Below are positions 8,872-16,495 of a DNA stretch of 64,000 bases, piece after piece. The position numbers were made by a program, and so were the translations under genes. The number at the start of each line of letters is the position of its first letter. Within the stretch, counting starts at the first letter, position 1. The notes under the pieces were generated by a model. The model saw nothing but the letters and a program-made list of their open reading frames with translations. It had not been told where the DNA came from and did not search any database. Origin of the DNA: Pseudoxanthomonas sp. CF125 (GTDB lineage Bacteria; Pseudomonadota; Gammaproteobacteria; Xanthomonadales; Xanthomonadaceae); NCBI RefSeq assembly GCF_900104085.1, contig NZ_FNLD01000004.1, forward strand, positions 62,001 through 126,000, read 5' to 3'.

Positions 8872-10118
8872 GCCACGGTAGCGGCTTGCAGGCGCGGCGA
8901 CTTTTCGCGGATGGGCAGGTTCGCCGCCGCCGCGATCAACGCCAGCGCGATGTCCGCGTACCACATCCAGGTGTAGTCGCCGAAACGCTCGATCGCCACG
9001 CCGCCCAGCCATGCACCGAAGAATCCGCCGATCTGATGCGACAGCAGCGTCAGGCCGAACAGCGTGCCCAAATAGCGCGGACCGAACAATTTTCCGATCA
9101 AACCCGCCGTCGGCGGCACCGTCGCCAGCCAGGTGAAGCCCAGCGCGGCGGCGAAGATGTAGAACGTCATCGGCGTGGGCGGCGACAGCAGGTAGAGGGC
9201 GATCATCACACCACGGCTCGCATACATCGCCGCCAGTATCAGCTTCATCCGGTAGCGCTGGCCCAGTGCGCCCGCGGCCAGGCTGCCCAACACGTTGAAC
9301 AGTCCGATCAAAGCGATCGAAGCGCCAGCGACGCCCGGTTTCAGACCGCAGAGCGCGATCTCGCCCGGCAGGTGCGTGACCAGGAACGCGATGTGGAAAC
9401 CGCAGGTGAAGAAACCCAGGTGCAGCATCCAATAACTGCGGTCGCGCAAGGAGATACGCAGCTGTTCGCGCAAGGTGATTTCCGCCGGCGGTGCAGCGAC
9501 AGCGCTGGCGCCGCTTGCTGCCGCAGCCGCAGGCTTGCGCCGCAACGGCCAGGCCAGCGGCAGTGTCAGCAGCGAAGCGGCGGCCAGTCCGAACATTGCC
9601 ACGCCCCAGCCCGCAACGCTGATCGCCAGTTGCACCAGCGGTGCGAATACGAACTGCCCCAGCGAGCCTCCGGCATTGATGAAACCGGCCGCGAACGAAC
9701 GCTTTTCCGGTGCCAGTCGCGAAGCGGTGGCGCCGATCAGAATGGAAAAACTGCCCGCGCCCGCGCCGGCCGCGGTCAACAGTCCAAGGGTGAACATCAG
9801 CCCCCACTGCGAAGACATGAAAGGCGTCAGCGCCATGCCCAAAGCAAGCAGGATGCCGCCGGCGACCAGGATGCGCGTCGAACCCTGCTTGTCGGCGATG
9901 GCGCCGAAGACAGGCTGCACCGCGCCCCACACGAACTGCCCGATGGCCAGCGCGAAACTGATCGCGGCGATGCCCACGCCGGTGGATTGGTGGATGGGCT
10001 GCACGAACAGGCCGGTAGTCTGGCGCGCGCCCATGGTGATCATCAGCATGGCCGCCGCGGTCAGCAGCAATCCCCAGTGCATCGCCGGTGCGGCGCGTCC
10101 TTTGGTAGCGGTATTCAT
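8868..10118 (-). CDS. Major facilitator superfamily transporter
   Basis: This 416-residue inner-membrane protein has about twelve hydrophobic helices. Helix 1 begins HWGLLLTAAAMLMITMG, and a central hydrophilic Ala-rich loop near residues 205-225 divides the two halves. The GAIADKQGSTR loop after helix 2 is the MFS motif A. The FFTCGFHIAFLVTHLP segment resembles oxalate/formate- or monocarboxylate-type MFS members, but the substrate cannot be set. The start ATG overlaps the end of the MarR gene by four bases (ATGA), so the pair is an operon probably controlled by that regulator. Its stop codon is provided by the family A repeat. Confidence 0.88.
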   Translation of the reverse strand: MNTATKGRAAPAMHWGLLLTAAAMLMITMGARQTTGLFVQPIHQSTGVGIAAISFALAIGQFVWGAVQPVFGAIADKQGSTRILVAGGILLALGMALTPFMSSQWGLMFTLGLLTAAGAGAGSFSILIGATASRLAPEKRSFAAGFINAGGSLGQFVFAPLVQLAISVAGWGVAMFGLAAASLLTLPLAWPLRRKPAAAAASGASAVAAPPAEITLREQLRISLRDRSYWMLHLGFFTCGFHIAFLVTHLPGEIALCGLKPGVAGASIALIGLFNVLGSLAAGALGQRYRMKLILAAMYASRGVMIALYLLSPPTPMTFYIFAAALGFTWLATVPPTAGLIGKLFGPRYLGTLFGLTLLSHQIGGFFGAWLGGVAIERFGDYTWMWYADIALALIAAAANLPIREKSPRLQAATVA

Positions 10119-10561
10119 GCGGCGATCCCCGATTCATGGCGCAATGCGGTGTCCAGCAGGTCCAGGTCGATGCGCAGGCGGTCGGTCCTGGCGGCGCCGT
10201 AGCTGGCTTCGATGCGCCGCTGCGCGCGCAGCCAATGCGGTTTCGCGCTGGCGATGCGCTTGCGCCCGCTGGCGGTGATGGAAATCAGCCGCTGCCGCGC
10301 GTCTTCGCCGCGCTCCTCCTTCAGCCATCCCGCTTCCAGCAGCGGCTTCAGGTTGCGGGTCAGCGTGGTGCGTTCCATGCCCAGCGAATCGGCCAGTTCG
10401 CCCAGCAGACGAGGGCCGCCGCGCTCGGCATGGCGCAGAATCGAGTATTCGTTGAGGCTCAGGGCCACCGCCGCGAGCTCGTGGTCGTATATCTGGGACA
10501 CCTGGCGGGCGGCGCGGCGCAGGCGGAAACAGGTGCAGACGCTGTCGGAAGAAGAGGGCAT
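10115..10561 (-). CDS. MarR family transcriptional regulator
   Basis: This protein of about 148 residues has a winged-helix DNA-binding domain: LSLNEYSILRHAERGGPRLLGELADSLGMERTTLTRNLKPLLEAGWLKEE, with the wing at RGEDARQRLISITASG. MarR proteins are dimeric repressors released by small phenolics or similar ligands. MPSSSDSV is chosen as the start; the frame continues ten codons upstream (start 10591) into the promoter. It overlaps the MFS gene by four bases. A perfect 12-base palindrome lies inside its promoter, which suggests autoregulation of the regulator-transporter operon. Confidence 0.9.
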   Translation of the reverse strand: MPSSSDSVCTCFRLRRAARQVSQIYDHELAAVALSLNEYSILRHAERGGPRLLGELADSLGMERTTLTRNLKPLLEAGWLKEERGEDARQRLISITASGRKRIASAKPHWLRAQRRIEASYGAARTDRLRIDLDLLDTALRHESGIAA

Positions 10562-10589
10562 TCGGATACGTCCGCAGTACGATCCGGCC

Positions 10590-10619
10590 ATTTAAGTGCA
10601 TATGCACCTATGCTGTCAA
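10590..10619 (-). promoter_or_regulatory. MarR operon promoter with palindromic operator in the spacer
   Basis: On the reverse strand a perfect -35 TTGACA (10614-10619) is followed after 18 bases by TTAAAT (10590-10595), a 4/6 match to the -10 consensus. The spacer contains the perfect palindrome GTGCATATGCAC (10596-10607). A dimeric repressor bound there would block polymerase. The operator assignment is inferred from position and symmetry. Confidence 0.7.
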
Positions 10620-10622
10620 TAA

Positions 10623-10654
10623 AAAGGCGGCTGTCCTTTCGGCCAGCCGCCTTT
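10623..10654 (-). terminator. Intrinsic terminator after znuD
   Basis: AAAGGCGGCTG (10623-10633) pairs with CAGCCGCCTTT (10644-10654), an 11-bp stem with a 10-base loop. Read in the znuD direction it ends in a T-rich run (TTTTTATT), fitting Rho-independent termination. Its T-tract abuts the MarR promoter -35. Confidence 0.8.
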
Positions 10655-10673
10655 GCCGATCACGGCATGACCG

Positions 10674-12731
10674 TCAGAAGAACACCCGGATGCCGGTCGA
10701 GAAGTTGCGGTCCGGCAGCACCACCGAATCCTTCAGGAAGGAAGTGTGCACGCGCGCGGTTTCACCGGTCAGATTGCTGCCGTCCAGGAACAGCTCCCAC
10801 GCGGTGTCGCCCTGGTCGTGGTGGTAGGCGACATGTGCGTCGACCAGCGTGTAGCCCGCAGTCGGAGTTTCATTGGCAGCCACCTTGTCCTGCTTGTCGT
10901 AGCGCACCGCGCCCAGCGAAGCGCGCCAGCCTTCGCGTTCCCAACGCAGCTGCGCGCCGAACCGCGAAGGAGCGATGCGCGGCAGGTTGCCGCCCGCCGC
11001 CAGCGTTCCGCGCACCGTATCGCCATACACGCGCAGGTCCCAAGTGCCGTTGTCGTTGTTGGCCAGATGGAAAGTGGCTTCGCCCTCGAAACCGCGGAAG
11101 CGCGCATCGGCCTGGCTCCATTGGCGGATCGGCAGGAATTCGCCCTCCTCGAATTCGGTTTCCTCGCCGGTATCGACCAGGTAGATGAAATCGTCGAAAC
11201 GGTTGTAGTAGACCGAGGCCTTGGCGTCCATGAAATCGGACTGGTACTGCAAACCGAATTCCAGCTGGTTCGCTTTTTCCTTGCCCAGATTCGCGTCGCC
11301 GATTTCATAGGCCAGCGTCGCCAGGTGCGGACCATCGGCGAACAGCTCTTCCTCGGCCGGCGCACGTTCGGCATGGTCCAGATTGGCGGTCACGCGCCAT
11401 TGTTCGTTGAGCCGCCAGCCACCGGCCAGCGACAGGCTCAGTGGTTTGAAATCGCGGGCGGTGCCGGTGACCGGATCGGCTTCGATACTGTCGATGCGTG
11501 CGCCGAGATCCAACTGGAAATCGTTCCAGTTCTTGCGGGCCACGCCGAACACGCCCAGCGAACGGGTACTGGTTTCCGGGACGAAGGATTCCTCGCCGAT
11601 CGCGGCGAACGTCGACTTGCCGCCCTGTACGCCGACCGCGGTTTTCCATCCCGACATTTCCGCGAACGCTGCTTCCACGCGGCCTTCGTTGGCGTTCTTG
11701 GCGAAGGTGGTACCGACTTCCTCGCCTTCGAATTCGATGTGGTTGTAGTCGGTGTGGCCGAAGCTGTAGCGCAGGCTGCTGCCTTCGCCCCAGGGATCGG
11801 TCAGGCCGCCTTTCAGGTCGTAGCGGTTCTGGCGCAACTTCAGCCAAACGCCGCGTTCTCCCGCGGCCAGATCGCCCGGCTCGCCGGGGTTGCCGTAATC
11901 GTCTTCGAAACGCGAAGCCGACACGCCGATGAAACCCCAGTCGCCCAGCAACGAACCACCGACCGCACCGGTCTTGGTATCGATGAAAGTATTGGCCTGC
12001 TTGCCGTCGGGCGTGTCGTAGTCCTTGTTGTTGCGGTACACCGCGTCGGCGTGCAGGGCGAAGCGGTCGTTGCCGCCGTCGATGCGCACCAGGTCGGTAT
12101 TGCCTTCGTTGACGCTGTCGAAACGCACTTCGGCGCGGCCGCTGAAACCGCCTTCGATGGCCGCTTCGGGAATCCGCCCGTCGACCACGTTGACGATGCC
12201 GCCAATGGCGCCGCTGCCGTAGAGCAGGGTGGAGGGGCCCTTCAATACCTCGATCTGGTCGGCCAGGAAGGCTTCCACGGCCGGCGAGTGGTCCTGGCTG
12301 ACGGTGGACACGTCCTGGCTGGACAAACCATTACTCAGTACCGCAACGCGCGGGCCGTCCAGTCCACGCAGGATCGGGCGGCCGACGCCCGGGCCGAAGT
12401 TGGAGCTCTGCACGCCCGGCAGGCTGGAGATGGTCTCGCCCAGGCTGGCGGCGCGGCTTTCGTCCAGGCGCTCGCCGGTCAGCACCTCGGCGGGCTTGCT
12501 CAGGGCGTCGGCGGCATCGCGCAAGGGGCTGGCGGTCACCACCACGCTGTCCAGGTCCTTGACGTGACGGTCGCTGGGCTCGCCATCGGTATGGCGGGTA
12601 TCGGTGGGCGGGACGTCGGCGGCGGTCGCCTCCGTGCTATCGGCGCCGGCGGCCCAAGCTAGGGCGGGGGAAAGGGCCAATGCCAGAGCAATGGCTAGCC
12701 TGTGGCGGGAATGCGCGGGGCTGGGATTCAT
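10674..12731 (-). CDS. znuD: TonB-dependent zinc receptor, ZnuD-like
   Basis: This 685-residue outer-membrane receptor has a signal peptide of about 28 residues (ALALSPALAWAAG). A TonB-box-like DSVVVTASPL follows at about 60-70. The plug carries LPGVQSSNFGPGVGRPILRGLDGPRV, VEVLKGPSTLLYGSGAIGG-type residues and VVDGRIPE, the pattern of ZnuD-type zinc receptors. The beta-barrel ends STGIRVFF with the C-terminal Phe needed for insertion. ZnuD takes up zinc under starvation. A Zur-like box lies about 40 bases upstream, shared with the divergent merC-like gene, and zur itself is 2 kb beyond the gene. A strong terminator follows. Confidence 0.88.
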   Translation of the reverse strand: MNPSPAHSRHRLAIALALALSPALAWAAGADSTEATAADVPPTDTRHTDGEPSDRHVKDLDSVVVTASPLRDAADALSKPAEVLTGERLDESRAASLGETISSLPGVQSSNFGPGVGRPILRGLDGPRVAVLSNGLSSQDVSTVSQDHSPAVEAFLADQIEVLKGPSTLLYGSGAIGGIVNVVDGRIPEAAIEGGFSGRAEVRFDSVNEGNTDLVRIDGGNDRFALHADAVYRNNKDYDTPDGKQANTFIDTKTGAVGGSLLGDWGFIGVSASRFEDDYGNPGEPGDLAAGERGVWLKLRQNRYDLKGGLTDPWGEGSSLRYSFGHTDYNHIEFEGEEVGTTFAKNANEGRVEAAFAEMSGWKTAVGVQGGKSTFAAIGEESFVPETSTRSLGVFGVARKNWNDFQLDLGARIDSIEADPVTGTARDFKPLSLSLAGGWRLNEQWRVTANLDHAERAPAEEELFADGPHLATLAYEIGDANLGKEKANQLEFGLQYQSDFMDAKASVYYNRFDDFIYLVDTGEETEFEEGEFLPIRQWSQADARFRGFEGEATFHLANNDNGTWDLRVYGDTVRGTLAAGGNLPRIAPSRFGAQLRWEREGWRASLGAVRYDKQDKVAANETPTAGYTLVDAHVAYHHDQGDTAWELFLDGSNLTGETARVHTSFLKDSVVLPDRNFSTGIRVFF

Positions 12732-12765
12732 CGGGGGGTTATTCCGGGAAGTGGAGGGGGTTGAC

Positions 12766-12788
12766 GAATGTTATAATATACCAATATT
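12766..12788. promoter_or_regulatory. Zur box between znuD and merC
   Basis: The AT-rich stretch at 12768-12784 reads ATGTTATAATATACCAA. It matches 15 of 17 positions of the gammaproteobacterial Zur consensus ATGTTATAATATAACAT as I recall it. It sits in the 87-base divergent promoter region, with TATAAT inside it (12772-12777). A Zur dimer here could repress both genes when zinc is ample. Confidence 0.8.
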
Positions 12789-12818
12789 GGAAAACGACCC
12801 CTCCCGAAAGTCATACTG

Positions 12819-13232
12819 ATGCCCATGGATTCCCGCTTCCGCAGCTTGCTAGACCGTTTCGGCGCCACCGGCTCGATGATTTGCGCCGTGCATTGCGCCC
12901 TGACCCCGCTTTTACTGGCGGCGATTCCGTCGCTGGGGATATCGGCCTGGCTGGGCGATGGTTTCGAGCGCGGTTTCGTGCTGTTCGTGACCGTGCTGGG
13001 CCTGTTCAGCCTGCTCTGGGGCTATCGCCGCCATCGCGCTTTCCGTGCGCTCACCCTGCTGCTGATCGGTTTGGCGGTGCTTTGGGCCGGTGCCTACTAC
13101 CCGCCGCTGCACCATCAGGTAGTGGTGCACGCTATCGTCATGACCCTGGGCGGTACGCTGGTGGGGCTGGCGCACATCATCAATCTGCGCCTGAACCACT
13201 GGCACATTCACGATGCCAGCTGTGCTCATTGA
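12819..13232 (+). CDS. MerC domain membrane protein
   Basis: This 137-residue inner-membrane protein has four hydrophobic helices at about residues 17-38, 45-62, 70-90 and 104-122. The first helix contains SMICAVHCALTPLL, the CxxxC-type metal-contact motif of MerC transporters. The C-terminal tail NHWHIHDASCAH is rich in His and Cys, consistent with metal binding. MerC proteins move mercury in resistance operons, but divergence from a ZnuD receptor over a Zur-like box points to zinc here. The ATG at 12825 is an alternative start two codons downstream. Confidence 0.85.
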   Translation: MPMDSRFRSLLDRFGATGSMICAVHCALTPLLLAAIPSLGISAWLGDGFERGFVLFVTVLGLFSLLWGYRRHRAFRALTLLLIGLAVLWAGAYYPPLHHQVVVHAIVMTLGGTLVGLAHIINLRLNHWHIHDASCAH

Positions 13233-13295
13233 GGCCTGCGTGATAGGCTTTGCGGCCTCGCGCGCAAGGCGCTACAGCTAAATCAGGAGCAAACC

Positions 13296-13481
13296 ATGGG
13301 CAAAGGTGATCGCAGGACCGCCAAAGGCAAGCGCAGTATCGCTAGCTACGGCAACGCACGCACGCACGTTTCCAAAGTCGCCGTCGGCCCGGCCGCGCCT
13401 GTCGCGAAGAAGACCGTGACCAAGGCGGCGGCACCGGCGAAGAAGGCCGTGGCCAAGAAGACGGTGGCCAAAGCCGGCTGA
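13296..13481 (+). CDS. THX-type 30S ribosomal-associated basic peptide
   Basis: This 61-residue, very basic peptide starts MGKGDRRTAKGKRSIASYGNAR, which matches the THX (Thx/Sth) family motif GKGDRRTxxGK...YGN seen at the N-terminus of small 30S-associated proteins. The remainder is a Lys/Ala-rich tail (AKKTVTKAAAPAKKA) resembling histone-like extensions. A good ribosome-binding site (AGGAG) precedes ATG 13296 by seven bases. A strong terminator follows, so it is probably transcribed alone. Confidence 0.82.
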   Translation: MGKGDRRTAKGKRSIASYGNARTHVSKVAVGPAAPVAKKTVTKAAAPAKKAVAKKTVAKAG

Positions 13482-13503
13482 TCGGCTCACCGCCGTGATG
13501 CGC

Positions 13504-13530
13504 AAAACGCGACGCCTGGCGTCGCGTTTT
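13504..13530 (+). terminator. Intrinsic terminator after the THX gene
   Basis: AAAACGCGACGC (13504-13515) and GCGTCGCGTTTT (13519-13530) form a perfect 12-bp stem with a 3-base loop, 22 bases after the stop codon. The T-run ends the stem, and by symmetry it could also act on the reverse strand. Confidence 0.88.
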
Positions 13531-13562
13531 CGTTTGTGCCGCCGGCAGGCGATTCGTTTCAG

Positions 13563-13635
13563 TTTGTAGAGCCGAGCTTGCTCGGCTGCTCTTCGCGCAG
13601 GATCAAAAGCAGCCGAGCAAGCTTGGCTCTACAAA
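13563..13635. repeat. GTAGAGCCGAGC inverted repeat (family H)
   Basis: TTTGTAGAGCCGAGCTTGCT starts at 13563. Its complement AGCAAGCTTGGCTCTACAAA ends at 13635. It lies between convergent THX and hutI genes, 14 bases before the hutI stop. Only one copy was seen in the window. Confidence 0.85.
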
Positions 13636-13649
13636 AAAACGGCGCGCTG

Positions 13650-14885
13650 CTAAAGCCGGTTTCCTGCCACGTAGGCGGCCATGAGCGGATCGCCGCCAAG
13701 CCAGTAGGCAAGTTCGGCCGGCTGGCGGATGTTCCAGTGCGCGAAATCCGCGCGCATGCCTACCTGCAGCGTTCCACGATCCCGCAAGCCCAGCGCGCGG
13801 GCTGCGTTGAGCGTGGCCCCACGCAGGGCTTCCTCGGGCGTCAGCCGGAAATGCGTGCAGGCCAGCGACATCGCCAGCCGCAACGATTGCAATGGCGAGG
13901 TGCCGGGATTGCAATCGGTGGCCACGGCCATCGGCACACCATGTTGGCGGAAAAGATCGAGCGGAGGCAGCACGGTCTCGCGCAGACAGTGGAAGGCGCC
14001 CGGCAGCAACACCGCCACGGTGCCGGCGGCTGCCATCGCCCGCACACCGGCTTCGGAGGTGTGTTCGACATGGTCGGCGGAAAGCCCGCCGAATTCGGCC
14101 ACCAGCGCCGCACCTTCGCCATCGCTCAGCTGATCGGCATGCAGCTTGACCGGCAGGCCCAGCGCCCGCGCCGTTTCGAACACGCGCCGCGTCTGCGCAA
14201 GCGTGAAGCCTATGCGTTCGCAGAAGGCGTCCACCGCATCCACCAGCCCCTCGCCATGCAGGCGGGGCAGCCACTCGCAGACCGCGGCGATGTAGTCGTC
14301 CGCACGCCCGGTGAACTCGGGTGGCAGCGCATGTGCGCCCAGGAAGGTGGTGCGCACAGTAATTCCCAGCTCCGCGCCGATGCGCCGCGCCACGCGCAGC
14401 ATCTTGCGTTCGTTGTCGAAGTCCAGGCCGTAGCCGGACTTGATCTCCAGCGTGGTCACGCCGTCGCCGCGCAAGGCGCGCGCGCGCGGCAGCGATTGGA
14501 CGAACAGTTCCTCTTCGCTGGCTTGGCGCGTGGCGCGTACGCTGGAAACGATGCCGCCTCCTTCGCGCGCGATCTGCTCGTAGCTGACGCCGCGCAGGCG
14601 CTGCTCGAATTCGCCGGCGCGATCGCCCGCGAACACCGCATGGGTATGGCAGTCGATCAGGCCGGGGGTGATGCAACCGCCGGAAGCGCGGATCACTTCC
14701 CGCGCGCAGCGTTCGGCTTCGGCCGGCAGATCGGCGGCACGGCCGACGAACCGCAGCACGCCGTCGCTCCACGCCAGGGCGCCGTCCTCTATCGCGCCGT
14801 AGCCGCCGTCTCCCTCCAGCGTCACCAGATCCGTTCCGAGAATCAGACCGTCCCAGCGCGCACCCTGCGCCGTATCAATCGCCAC
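13650..14885 (-). CDS. hutI: Imidazolonepropionase
   Basis: HutI hydrolyses imidazolone-5-propionate to N-formimino-glutamate in histidine breakdown. Amidohydrolase motifs are clear: [16 protein letters not shown] with the HxH metal site, [31 protein letters not shown] and [15 protein letters not shown] 14885 is chosen because GGAGG sits five bases upstream. ATG 14897 and ATG 14948 are also in frame, but the longer forms add only an Ala-rich stretch and lie inside a small membrane-peptide gene read in another frame. hutF is divergent nearby and hutU is at 26 kb; hutH is not in the window. Confidence 0.9.
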   Translation of the reverse strand: MAIDTAQGARWDGLILGTDLVTLEGDGGYGAIEDGALAWSDGVLRFVGRAADLPAEAERCAREVIRASGGCITPGLIDCHTHAVFAGDRAGEFEQRLRGVSYEQIAREGGGIVSSVRATRQASEEELFVQSLPRARALRGDGVTTLEIKSGYGLDFDNERKMLRVARRIGAELGITVRTTFLGAHALPPEFTGRADDYIAAVCEWLPRLHGEGLVDAVDAFCERIGFTLAQTRRVFETARALGLPVKLHADQLSDGEGAALVAEFGGLSADHVEHTSEAGVRAMAAAGTVAVLLPGAFHCLRETVLPPLDLFRQHGVPMAVATDCNPGTSPLQSLRLAMSLACTHFRLTPEEALRGATLNAARALGLRDRGTLQVGMRADFAHWNIRQPAELAYWLGGDPLMAAYVAGNRL

Positions 14886-15054
14886 CGCCGCCTCCATCGC
14901 CGCAGCCGCCGTCGCTGGAATCGCACGCGCTGCCGGAGTCGCCGCCATGACCGCTATCGCCGCCGCCGTCGGAACGCTGGCTGGGGCGGCGCGAGCGAGC
15001 GAGCAGCCAGGCCAATGCCAGCACGACCAGCAATGCGATCAGAAACAGTTCCAT
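14875..15054 (-). CDS. Small membrane peptide with Gly/Asp/Ser/Cys-rich tail
   Basis: A 59-residue frame starts at ATG 15054 with [18 protein letters not shown], an obvious single membrane helix. A short basic stop-transfer segment follows (ARSRRPSQR). The remaining 30 residues are almost entirely Gly, Asp, Ser, Cys and His (for example [17 protein letters not shown]). One helix plus a G/D/C-rich tail is a pattern found in small uncharacterised bacterial membrane peptides, but I cannot name a family. Its last 11 bases overlap the chosen hutI start (GTG 14885). No strong Shine-Dalgarno is visible, so expression is unproven. Confidence 0.55.
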   Translation of the reverse strand: MELFLIALLVVLALAWLLARSRRPSQRSDGGGDSGHGGDSGSACDSSDGGCGDGGGGGD

Positions 15055-15119
15055 AGGTGTCAGGGAAGCGGCGACGCGTTAGCCTAACGCAATCCGCCTT
15101 CCAGCAATCGGGAATCCGC

Positions 15120-16379
15120 ATGTCCACACCGCCAGCCAGTCCGTCGGCACTGTTGTCGCAAACCCCGCAGGGCCGCTGGCGCGTTCCCGGTATCGCCAAT
15201 CTGCATTCGCATGCGTTCCAGCGCGCGATGGCCGGACTGGCCGAGCGCCAGACCCATCCTGAGGACAGCTTCTGGACCTGGCGCGAAACCATGTACCGGT
15301 TCGCCGCGCGCATGGATCCAGACAGCACTTATGCGGTCGCCGCCCAGCTCTACGCCGAGATGCTGGAGGCCGGTTACACCACCGTGTGCGAATTCCACTA
15401 CCTGCACCACGCGCCGGATGGAAAACCCTACGCCGACCCCGCAGCGATGTCGCGCGCGCTGATCGCCGCCGCGCGCGATACCGGCATCCGCATGACCTTG
15501 CTGCCGGTGCTGTACATGACCGGTGGTTTCGACGGCCGTGCCTTGTCCGTGCGCCAGCAGCGCTTCGGTCACGATGTAGAGGGATTCCTGCGTTTGCTGC
15601 AGACCCTGCGCGCCGAGGAAAGCGGGCTGCTGCGCATCGGCTGCGCGTTCCACAGTCTGCGCGCGGTGCCCGAAGCGGCCATGCGCGAAGTGCTGGCGGC
15701 ATTGCCAGCGGATGCGCCCTTGCACATCCATATCGCCGAGCAGATCGGCGAGGTGCAGGACTGTCTTTCGCTGCGCGGCGCGCGGCCGGTGGAATGGCTG
15801 CAGCAGAACTTCGAGGTCGATTCGCGCTGGACCCTGGTGCATGCCACCCATCTGACCCCGGTGGAGACCAAGCAGCTCGCCGCCAGCGGCGCCATCGTGG
15901 CGATCTGCCCGACCACCGAAGCCAACCTGGGCGATGGCCTGTTCCCGTTGCGCGCCTATCTGGACGCGGGCGGGGCCTGGGGCATCGGTTCGGACTCGCA
16001 CATCTCGGTATCGCCGGTGGAAGAACTGCGCTGGCTGGAATACGGCCAGCGCCTGGTCACCCGCCATCGCAACATCGCGGTAAGCGCCGGCTCCAGCAGT
16101 GCCGGCGAAACGCTGTTGCATGGCGCATTGGCCAGCGCGCCGCAGGCGACGGGCCAGGACACCACGCCCGATTTCGTGGTGTTGGAGACCGACGCCCCGG
16201 TCTTGGCGGGGGCGCATGCGGACGACGTTATCGATCGCTGGATTTTCAGCGGCAATCGCCCCGCAGTACACGAGGTGCATGTCGGCGGCCAGCGGGTGGT
16301 GACCGATGGCCGCCACCTCGAGCGTGACGCCATCGCACGGCGCTATCGCCAGATCGTGGCCGGCCTGCTAGCGGACTGA
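15120..16379 (+). CDS. hutF: Formimidoylglutamate deiminase
   Basis: HutF deiminates N-formimino-L-glutamate to N-formyl-glutamate and ammonia in the five-step histidine pathway. It is an amidohydrolase with metal site NLHSHAFQRAMAGL (His29 and His31), HIHIAEQ, LVHATHLTP and GIGSDSHISVSP. ATG 15120 is chosen; the frame stays open to 15057 but that extension does not resemble the family. At 419 residues it is about 30-35 shorter than typical HutF because most of the N-terminal beta-sandwich strand region before the HSH motif is missing. It is divergent from hutI, as part of a dispersed hut set. Confidence 0.88.
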   Translation: MSTPPASPSALLSQTPQGRWRVPGIANLHSHAFQRAMAGLAERQTHPEDSFWTWRETMYRFAARMDPDSTYAVAAQLYAEMLEAGYTTVCEFHYLHHAPDGKPYADPAAMSRALIAAARDTGIRMTLLPVLYMTGGFDGRALSVRQQRFGHDVEGFLRLLQTLRAEESGLLRIGCAFHSLRAVPEAAMREVLAALPADAPLHIHIAEQIGEVQDCLSLRGARPVEWLQQNFEVDSRWTLVHATHLTPVETKQLAASGAIVAICPTTEANLGDGLFPLRAYLDAGGAWGIGSDSHISVSPVEELRWLEYGQRLVTRHRNIAVSAGSSSAGETLLHGALASAPQATGQDTTPDFVVLETDAPVLAGAHADDVIDRWIFSGNRPAVHEVHVGGQRVVTDGRHLERDAIARRYRQIVAGLLAD

Positions 16380-16495
16380 GCTTCGCATACTCCACCGATC
16401 GTGGGTTCCGTCGTCTGGTGGCCGGGGTTCGTCGCAAGTCCGGGCGACTTCCGGGGGAATCCGCAATCCTGCAGGCTCTTGAAAGGGAGACCGCC

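Noticed and set aside
8886-10202. A 438-codon forward frame
   Set aside because: Antisense to the MFS gene; Arg/Gln-rich without hydrophobic order or motifs.
10746-12662. A 638-codon forward frame
   Set aside because: It is antisense to znuD, has no domain and the low-complexity composition of a high-GC shadow.
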